This document shows positions 14,518 through 19,479 of a DNA stretch of 19,479 nucleotides, piece by piece (position 1 is the first letter of the stretch; each line of letters starts with the position of its first letter). Source of the stretch: L227-5C sp038209275 (GTDB lineage: Bacteria > Chloroflexota > Chloroflexia > Chloroheliales > Chloroheliaceae); the NCBI GenBank assembly GCA_038209275.1, contig JBBQXW010000116.1:1-19479 (forward strand), given 5' to 3'. The notes beneath the pieces were generated by a model. It made no database searches, was not told the origin of the DNA, and worked only from the letters and a program-made list of their open reading frames with translations. Position numbers and translations under genes: made by a program.

Positions 14518-14721
14518 ATGAGCAAGGGCGGAACTATTATTCCGCCTTTGATTGATGGTAAGATAGAATTTACCTTACAGTCCACAAAGATTGTGGAACT
14601 GAGTAGAAAGCGATTTCATCCGGCCTATATTTTGCGGCTGCGCGAACCAGAGTTGAGCGAAGTAAAAGCCAGCGTGCTGGAAGATTTGAAGCGGGTTAAG
14701 GCGCGGCTCGATGCCCTGTAA
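14518..14721 (+). CDS. Small protein of unknown function, 67 aa
   Basis: Not recognised. Starts at ATG 14518 (GTG 14515 also in frame), 12 nt after the stop of the winged-helix-like gene, with a weak AAGTG upstream. The N-terminal half looks like beta strands (TIIPPLIDGKIEFTL), the C-terminal half like a charged helix (SEVKASVLEDLKRVKARLDAL). No membrane segment or Cys. Position and spacing suggest co-transcription, and the pair could act together as a two-gene regulatory or toxin-antitoxin-like unit, but no toxin or antitoxin motif is visible. A bidirectional terminator follows 75 nt later. Confidence 0.55.
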   Translation: MSKGGTIIPPLIDGKIEFTLQSTKIVELSRKRFHPAYILRLREPELSEVKASVLEDLKRVKARLDAL

Positions 14722-14795
14722 GTCGGCACTGCTGAACCGCAACCCTGGCAAGCCTCTAAAACCGAAGGGGATGGGCAGCAGCTATCTATGTTTTA

Positions 14796-14841
14796 AACAA
14801 AAAGGCCAGCCTTTCTTGCAAGAAAGGCTGGCCTTTTTGTT
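14796..14841. terminator. Bidirectional Rho-independent terminator
   Basis: Perfect 46-bp palindrome whose strong stem is AAAGGCCAGCCTTTC paired with GAAAGGCTGGCCTTT. Five-base T runs follow the stem in both directions. It sits between converging genes (ends 14721 and 14857), so it stops both. Confidence 0.92.
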
Positions 14842-14856
14842 AATATTTCCAAAAAT

Positions 14857-15096
14857 CTATTTAACTGGGCTGTTCGAGCTGGTTAAGATGCCAGTAAAGC
14901 CCAGCACACTGCCGACAATCAGTAGAGCAATGCTAACCGTTGACCAGGTTTTAAAGCCATCGGCTATCATCAGGCCGATACCCAGAATACACAGCGCCCA
15001 GCCCCACGAACCGGGCCATTTTCTTTCGCCGCCAAAGGCAATAAATCCGGCAGCAATTACCAGCGTTGGAATGAGAACCCACCAGCCCAAAACCAT
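14857..15096 (-). CDS. Small membrane protein, 79 aa
   Basis: Three predicted membrane helices (~3-22, ~29-46, ~52-72) with a short soluble Lys/Trp/Pro-Gly loop after the first (GGERKWPGSWG) and a short polar C-terminus. AAGGAG lies 8-9 nt before the ATG, a strong ribosome site. It stands alone on the minus strand and ends at the bidirectional terminator. It resembles generic small inner-membrane proteins, and no specific family or role can be named. It could be a general envelope or stress protein, but nothing in the sequence says so. Confidence 0.7.
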   Translation of the reverse strand: MVLGWWVLIPTLVIAAGFIAFGGERKWPGSWGWALCILGIGLMIADGFKTWSTVSIALLIVGSVLGFTGILTSSNSPVK

Positions 15097-15422
15097 AATC
15101 TTCTCCTTTTTAATTTAAGCTCACATCCGTTTTAAGCAAAACTTTCGCTTTAGCAACACCATTAGCAAACTGTTAAAGGCTGCGCTCACTCTAGTAAGAG
15201 GTTTCTCGTCTGGTTTTAGAAATTTTAGCAAAAATTTCCAAAACTAGCTAAATTTTGTGAGAGTTATGTGCAGGCGAAAGTTTTTTTAATTTTAATAAAT
15301 TATAGCTGTGCTACGTCTGCCAGGATGTAGCATAGCAAACAATCAAGGAAAAGTCTATTGAAGAAGCATAGATAAATGGTGAAGATGTTTAACCAGATTT
15401 TAATGAATTAACTGTAAACCTA
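15097..15422. other. AT-rich intergenic region with hairpin
   Basis: No gene. AT-rich DNA upstream of the divergent membrane protein and RRM genes. It holds a 10-pair stem-loop, GCTGTGCTAC (15305-15314) with GTAGCATAGC (15327-15336), with one G-U pair. No T run follows on the plus strand, so a protein-binding site or transcript structure is more likely than a terminator. Confidence 0.5.
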
Positions 15423-15451
15423 TTGACGGCATAGTGAGGGGTTGCTATAAT
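15423..15451 (+). promoter_or_regulatory. Strong sigma70-type promoter of the RRM gene
   Basis: TTGACG (15423-15428), 17-nt spacer, consensus TATAAT (15446-15451), 11 of 12 matches. Predicted transcription start ~15458, giving an unusually long leader of about 450 nt. Confidence 0.75.
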
Positions 15452-15457
15452 TTAAAC

Positions 15458-15910
15458 AGAGCGTGGAAGGCTCCAAGAGTTGTAGAGGTAAAGTCAAAAG
15501 TTAGTAGTGTAACCACTCCATCCCGGCTTTTATGAGCCAGGCATAACAAGGAAATTACCCGCCAATATTTTTCTAAGTTTGAACATTCGAATATGCTATT
15601 AGCTTGATAAGGCTACAACCTGTCGAATTTAGCCAGGGTACTGAAAGTCGTATCTTCTCCTTGTAGCTACCCCCACCTTTTTCAATTCAAAGTTGGCCCT
15701 GCCGACTCACTTCTTCGCCCGGTGGTCTCATCTTTCAGCACTCCCTTTTTGTTTATATTCAACTTGTTGTCTTGTCGTTCTGGGCGCTGTGGCGCAACGG
15801 GCTTATCCTGTCTTTCACTCCCCTTTGGCTCGTCTTCACCCTTCGCCGTCTATCCTGTTAATTTGTTTGAGTTTCTCCGGCCCAGCGGAGAGAAAGAGGA
15901 AAGAGTTACT
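15458..15910 (+). promoter_or_regulatory. Long structured and CU-rich 5' leader of the RRM gene
   Basis: The first ~150 nt carry small hairpins (GGA/TCC near 15465; AGTG/CACT; GGCT/AGCC near 15527-15540). From about 15655 to 15880 the transcript is strikingly rich in C and U with little purine. Right before the start, the purine-rich ribosome site GAGAAAGAGGA (15890-15900) can pair with TCTCCG (15874-15879) or other CU tracts, which could hide it. Such leaders are typical of temperature-controlled RNA-binding or cold-shock genes. I find no match to a known riboswitch consensus, and no reading frame with family resemblance. Confidence 0.5.
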
Positions 15911-16270
15911 ATGACGGTCAAATTGTTCATCGGCAACCTATCGTTCAAAGCGACTGAGGGCGACCTGGAGGAATTGTTTAGCCAGGCGGGTCAGGTAGTC
16001 TCCACCAGGGTCGTTACTGACCGGGAGACGGGTCGCCCGCGTGGTTTCGGCTTTGTGGAAATGTCCAGCAAAGAAGAAGCCGATAACGCAATTCAGATGT
16101 TTAACAATTTCAGCCTGAACGGACGAGCCATTGCCGTTAACGAAGCACGTCCACGTGAAAATACCGGCGGTGGCTATAGCGGTGGTCGTGATCGAGGTGG
16201 TTACGGCGGTGGTGGTCGTGACCGGGGTGGTTACGGTGGTGGCGGCGGTGGTGGCGGCTACCGCGATTAA
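15911..16270 (+). CDS. Glycine-rich RRM RNA-binding protein
   Basis: 119 aa. ATG 15911 is chosen because the RRM begins four residues later and AGAGGA lies 10 nt upstream. The much longer upstream frame is leader. One RNA-recognition motif, residues ~3-80, has RNP2 LFIGNL (5-10) and RNP1 RGFGFVEM. Aromatic residues in RNP1 stack on RNA bases. The tail is Gly/Arg/Tyr-rich with RGGYGGG repeats, as in cyanobacterial Rbp and plant glycine-rich proteins, where they are cold-induced RNA chaperones. The strong promoter, long leader and hairpin terminator suggest an abundant, monocistronic, tightly regulated transcript. The poly-Gly run is encoded by GGTGGC repeats and is prone to length change. Confidence 0.95.
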   Translation: MTVKLFIGNLSFKATEGDLEELFSQAGQVVSTRVVTDRETGRPRGFGFVEMSSKEEADNAIQMFNNFSLNGRAIAVNEARPRENTGGGYSGGRDRGGYGGGGRDRGGYGGGGGGGGYRD

Positions 16271-16297
16271 AAATCATAAAAGATTTAGCTACAAAGA

Positions 16298-16357
16298 TAG
16301 CGATTTCAAGCTTTTCGGCTGCACTCAATCCGAAAAGCTTGAAATCGCTACTTTTTT
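16298..16357 (+). terminator. Rho-independent terminator of the RRM gene
   Basis: Perfect 21-bp stem: arms 16298-16318 and 16330-16350, loop of 11 nt, then six T (16352-16357). It starts 28 nt after the stop codon. The stem carries the TAGCGATTTCAAGC repeat core seen at 13736-13839, so the terminator may derive from that repeat family. Confidence 0.88.
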
Positions 16358-16389
16358 AATTGAGATTTCCGTTCAAATAGCGGCAAAGC

Positions 16390-16448
16390 GGCTGTAGGAA
16401 GGGGCTACGCCCTCGATTTCTGACCGATGCTACCCTCATCCTACAGCC
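16390..16448. repeat. Imperfect palindromic intergenic element
   Basis: GGCTGTAGGA (16390-16399) pairs with TCCTACAGCC (16439-16448). Inside is an AGGG-GCTACG-CCCT hairpin (16400-16413). No T tract. It looks like a REP-type unit between converging genes, but only one copy is in the window. Confidence 0.45.
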
Positions 16449-16467
16449 ACTTTGAATGGTGTTAGGT

Positions 16468-16926
16468 TTAAACTGGGGCTGAGTAATTGGATAAGTCGGA
16501 TAGAGTTGGTTGCTCGTGATTAAGTTCCTGATTTGCTTCCACCGGGTCAATCGGCTTTTTTTGTGAGGGGTCGGCTGGCAAAAAGCGCTCTAACAAAGCA
16601 TAAACCGTTTTTAGCTCAAACGGCTTGTTCAAAACCGCATTGGCCTGAATAGTCTCAATGTCAATCAAAAAAGCTGTACCACTCAGAATAATAATCGGCA
16701 CCTCGGCAAATTGCGGATCAGCCCGCAATATTAGCGTCAATTCTTCTCCACCCAGCTCTGGCATTTTAATATCGGTAAAAATCAAATCGGGCTGGTGTTT
16801 TCTGGCAACTTCCAGCCCTTCTTTACCATCGCGGGCTATAAAAGTTTCGTAGCCTCGCTTTGTTATAATACGTTGCAAAAGGCTAACTATACCAGGGTCG
16901 TCGTCCACTACCAGCACTTTTGCCAT
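16468..16926 (-). CDS. Single-domain response regulator (CheY-like receiver)
   Basis: 153 aa from ATG 16926, which has GGGGAAG six bases upstream. A longer frame from 16980 adds residues through the promoter. Receiver domain residues ~1-118: acidic pocket DDD (8-10), phospho-acceptor Asp52 (FTDIKMP), Ser82 in the Thr/Ser position, Lys101 in LNKPF. It has no DNA-binding or enzyme output domain. The ~35-residue tail is polar and Pro/Glu/Asn-rich. It would pass a phosphate from a histidine kinase to a partner such as a motor, another regulator or a diguanylate enzyme. No kinase gene is adjacent, so it is an orphan here. Confidence 0.94.
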   Translation of the reverse strand: MAKVLVVDDDPGIVSLLQRIITKRGYETFIARDGKEGLEVARKHQPDLIFTDIKMPELGGEELTLILRADPQFAEVPIIILSGTAFLIDIETIQANAVLNKPFELKTVYALLERFLPADPSQKKPIDPVEANQELNHEQPTLSDLSNYSAPV

Positions 16927-16950
16927 TTTACTTCCCCTACGGCATAATTC

Positions 16951-16980
16951 TATATATTTCTTATATAAAGTATCGGTCAA
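16951..16980 (-). promoter_or_regulatory. Promoter of the response regulator gene
   Basis: Minus strand: TTGACC (16980-16975), 18-nt spacer, TATATA (16956-16951), in an AT-rich stretch. Predicted start about 16945, short leader of ~18 nt. Confidence 0.5.
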
Positions 16981-16989
16981 GCCATAATT

Positions 16990-17022
16990 GTAACATACGC
17001 TGTTACTTGATCAACTGTAACA
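16990..17022. promoter_or_regulatory. Alternating GTAACA/TGTTAC sites upstream of the response regulator
   Basis: GTAACA (16990-16995), TGTTAC (17001-17006) and GTAACA (17017-17022) alternate in orientation, forming two overlapping palindromes with 5-nt and 10-nt spacers just upstream of the -35 box. This is a plausible activator or repressor binding cluster. The 308-bp divergent region (16927-17234) holds this, two promoters and otherwise AT-rich DNA without a gene. Confidence 0.4.
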
Positions 17023-17167
17023 CTAATTAGACCAACGAAGTCGTTCCAAAGATGATTCGATTATAGCACGCATTCTGTACTTAGCAAGTCAAATGAAGCC
17101 AGCCGAGATTACAAGATCACAACATTACATCATTTAAAGAGAGTAGCACAAACCCTGCCCCAAAATA

Positions 17168-17176
17168 TGATATAAT
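17168..17176 (+). promoter_or_regulatory. Extended -10 promoter of the exonuclease-UvrC gene
   Basis: TGATATAAT fits the extended -10 TGnTATAAT. There is no good -35 at 17148-17153. Predicted start ~17183, leader ~52 nt. Confidence 0.5.
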
Positions 17177-17234
17177 AATTAAAACATCTGTTTGCTTTTA
17201 AAATTTTGACAGGTTAAATCATTGAGAAAAAATT

Positions 17235-19479
17235 ATGCTCAATTCTGATAATGAGCAGTCCCACCCAAAAGCCAGAAATAATTACGAGCAATTGGCGCAC
17301 CGCGCTCACCTTTTTTTGGAGCGAAACGGCGGCCATGCTTCTGAGCAAGCTTTAATCCACGAAGTTTTTAATGTGCGCCCTGGCAGCAAATCGGAAGTAT
17401 GGGGCAATATTCTGACGCAAGTGCTGGCTGACCCGCACCGTTTCCGGCGCACGGGCGGCGAGTGGTCTTTAGCGATTCAGAGCGATGTCACCAGCGCCCT
17501 GTTCGACCTGGAATATGTGGTGATTGACTGTGAAACTACCGGGCTACATCCGCAACGCCAGCGCGTAATTGAGGTGGCGGCGATTCGGGTGCGGGGCGGG
17601 AAGCGCATCGAGACCTTTGAAACCCTGATTAATCCGCACCGCCGCGTCCCCGACTATATTACCCAGTTTACCGGCATCTCCAGCGAAATGACCGCTACCG
17701 CGCCGGGTTTTGGCACTATCGCCCACAAGCTGCGCGATTTTATCGGTTCGGCTATTGTAGTCGGGCATAATATCCCATTCGATATTCGCTTTTTGGATTA
17801 CGAATTGCATCGTCTGAACTTGCCGCCGCTACTCAATGAAACAGTAGATACTATTACGCTGGCTTTGCGGTTGCACCCCGGCATGAAACGGCCCAACCTT
17901 GACCGCCTGGCGGCGCTGGTTGGTTTGCCCGTCACTAACCGCCACCGCGCTTACGGCGATGCTTCGATTACCGCCGACGCTTTCCTGATTTTGCTGGGGC
18001 AAGCCGCCGAAAAAGGCTATACCAACCTGAGCGATTTACGGGCCGGACGGCCCTCGGCCCTGTTCAAGAAGCCAGCGGTTAAAGACCCTAAATTAGAAAT
18101 TGTACAAACCGAAACTAAACCAGGCCAAACCCAGCAAAAACCAACCAACCTGACGCTCTTTGAAATGCCCTTGCCCGAAGAAATTGTGCCAGAACCAGAG
18201 TTAGAACCAGAGCCAGCCGAAATCGAAGATAGCGAAAGCGAAATATTAGAGCGGCCCGACCATTTGCCGGGGCGCGCCCGCTATCGCTCCGAAATGGCTT
18301 CGCTGACCAACCGCGCCACCGCCCGCGCCCGCCACGTGCTATCTAAAGACCTCATTCGCGATTTGCCGGAAGCGCCGGGCGTTTATCTGATGAAAGATGC
18401 TACCGGCAAAGTAATTTATGTCGGCAAGGCCAAAAATTTGCGTGACCGCGTTTCGTCCTACTATAGCCAACCGCTCGGCTACACCCGCAAAATGGACGGG
18501 CTGATAGAAAGTATTGACCGCATTGAGCATATTGTGGTCGGCAGTGAACTGGAAGCGCTGCTGCTCGAATCGAAGCTGATTAAACGCTATTTGCCGCGCT
18601 ACAATTCGCAACAGCGCAACTACGCCTCGTATCCTTTTATCAAGATTGATTTGTCGCAGCGCTTCCCACGCATTTACAGTTGCCGCGAAGTTTGCGACGA
18701 CGGGGCGCGTTATTTCGGCCCATTCAAAAGCCGCCGGGCCGTCGAAACTACCGTCGAAATTATCGAGCAGCTTTTCCCGATTCGCAACTGCACCCGTTCT
18801 TTTGAGTGGGAAACGCTGGAACGCAAACGCAAGCAAGCTTCGCCCTGTCTGCGGTTGGGCTTAGGGCGTTGTCCTGGCCCTTGCACGGGCAAGCATAGCA
18901 ACGACGACCAGACCGAATATATGCAAATTATTGAGGAAGTTATCAGCTTCTTGAGCGGCGAAAAACAAACCATGCTGGACGTACTGTGGCAACGCATCCA
19001 AAAAGCCTCCCAGCACCAGGATTTCGAGCGGGCCGCCGCCATGCGCGATGCTTATCAGCAGACCGAAAAAATTATCGGCAGCCAGAGCTTTTTGGCGGCT
19101 GCCGTCGAAGGCAACAATGTTTTGATTGTGCTGCCTTCGGTAGAGCCGGGCGCAGTGGAAATTTTGTGCATTTACCGAGGGCGATTGGGCCGACAAGAAC
19201 GCTTCAAGCTCGGTGACGACGATAATACTTCGCTCGACGCTGCCGCCATCCGCCTGGAAAATCTGTGGCAAGCCCTGACCGAACGCGAGGTAGAGCTAAC
19301 CGCTACCCAACCGGGCTGGGGTAAACACGGTGGTCGCGTCATCGGGCAGGAAGCAGTAGACGAAATCAATATTATCGCTCGTTGGCTCTACACCCACAGC
19401 GACCCCGCCGAAGCCGCCACTAACCAGCTAATCCTGCCCGTTGCCCCCACCCCAGTCAACCCGGCTTTCTGGCTCGAAG
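17235..19479 (+). CDS. DnaQ-type 3'-5' exonuclease fused to UvrC-type nuclease (3' end outside window)
   Basis: About 748 codons visible, open at the right edge. Start ATG 17235, weak GAG upstream. Residues ~15-80 form a helical, winged-helix-like lead (LAHRAHLFLERNGG, then EVWGNILTQVL). A DEDDh exonuclease of the DNA polymerase III epsilon family spans ~92-258, with DCETTG (98-103), HNIPFDIRF (178-186) and the catalytic His/Asp in HRAYGD (237-242). An acidic Pro/Glu-rich linker follows (~280-340). The UvrC-like half starts at ~370 with the GIY-YIG nuclease (GVYLMKD, IYVGKAKNLRDR), YFGPF, the four-cysteine block PCLRLGLGRCPGPC (~537-550) that binds a 4Fe-4S cluster in UvrC, and a UVR helix pair (~583-612). 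It is predicted to make and trim incisions in damaged DNA. Such DnaQ-UvrC/Cho-like fusions are known in Actinobacteria. Whether the C-terminal RNase H-like nuclease and HhH follow cannot be seen. Confidence 0.92.
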   Translation, partial: MLNSDNEQSHPKARNNYEQLAHRAHLFLERNGGHASEQALIHEVFNVRPGSKSEVWGNILTQVLADPHRFRRTGGEWSLAIQSDVTSALFDLEYVVIDCETTGLHPQRQRVIEVAAIRVRGGKRIETFETLINPHRRVPDYITQFTGISSEMTATAPGFGTIAHKLRDFIGSAIVVGHNIPFDIRFLDYELHRLNLPPLLNETVDTITLALRLHPGMKRPNLDRLAALVGLPVTNRHRAYGDASITADAFLILLGQAAEKGYTNLSDLRAGRPSALFKKPAVKDPKLEIVQTETKPGQTQQKPTNLTLFEMPLPEEIVPEPELEPEPAEIEDSESEILERPDHLPGRARYRSEMASLTNRATARARHVLSKDLIRDLPEAPGVYLMKDATGKVIYVGKAKNLRDRVSSYYSQPLGYTRKMDGLIESIDRIEHIVVGSELEALLLESKLIKRYLPRYNSQQRNYASYPFIKIDLSQRFPRIYSCREVCDDGARYFGPFKSRRAVETTVEIIEQLFPIRNCTRSFEWETLERKRKQASPCLRLGLGRCPGPCTGKHSNDDQTEYMQIIEEVISFLSGEKQTMLDVLWQRIQKASQHQDFERAAAMRDAYQQTEKIIGSQSFLAAAVEGNNVLIVLPSVEPGAVEILCIYRGRLGRQERFKLGDDDNTSLDAAAIRLENLWQALTEREVELTATQPGWGKHGGRVIGQEAVDEINIIARWLYTHSDPAEAATNQLILPVAPTPVNPAFWLE

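Noticed and set aside
14182..14721. Toxin-antitoxin pair
   Set aside because: Size and spacing fit, but neither protein shows a toxin or antitoxin motif.
15458..15700. Riboswitch, 6S RNA or RNase P RNA in the leader
   Set aside because: I looked for the conserved cores of common riboswitches and RNase P and found none, so only a generic leader is reported.
15722..15910. N-terminal extension of the RRM protein
   Set aside because: CU-rich leader read as Ser/Phe/Leu-rich peptide. The RRM and ribosome site fit ATG 15911.
18339..19369. Minus-strand open frames opposite the UvrC half
   Set aside because: Shadows of the well-supported plus-strand gene, with no family resemblance.

Overview
The window looks like a chromosomal segment of a free-living, moderate-GC bacterium. 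Chloroflexota is my best guess, from the FHA/cyclic-nucleotide/M50 fusion style, the DnaQ-UvrC fusion and the glycine-rich RRM protein. This is inference from gene style, not a proven assignment. I see no tRNA, rRNA, CRISPR array or insertion sequence.

Left part (1-6140): a membrane chemoreceptor runs off the left edge. Next come two TetR-controlled exporter modules. In the first, a TetR gene lies behind an aldo-keto reductase gene whose middle has been deleted, leaving its two ends fused out of frame. A 54-bp near-continuous palindrome carrying a consensus sigma70-type promoter separates this pair from a divergent 12-TM MFS transporter. In the second, a TetR gene with its own promoter and operator-like sequence precedes a 14-TM DHA2 drug exporter. 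The two transporters converge with 2 bp between them.

Middle part (6186-13608): a four-gene minus-strand cluster, the most interesting part of the window. A ~1285-residue protein carries three FHA domains, three cyclic-nucleotide-binding-like domains, a PqqD/RRE-like domain and a C-terminal M50 (site-2-protease type) membrane metalloprotease. It overlaps by 4 nt (GTGA) a protein with two FHA domains and an ABC ATPase that has lost its signature, Q-loop, D-loop and H-switch residues but keeps Walker A and B. Two tandem paralogous 6-TM proteins of unknown family follow. Together they look like a phospho-threonine- and ligand-gated membrane proteolysis or peptide-handling system that I cannot match to a described one.

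Right part (13415-19479): a repeat-rich intergenic region, a small winged-helix-like gene with a small downstream gene, a perfect bidirectional terminator and a 79-aa membrane protein. Then comes a cold-shock-type RRM RNA-binding protein with a strong promoter and a long CU-rich leader, and a single-domain response regulator. Last is a DnaQ-type exonuclease fused to a UvrC-type nuclease, which runs off the right edge.
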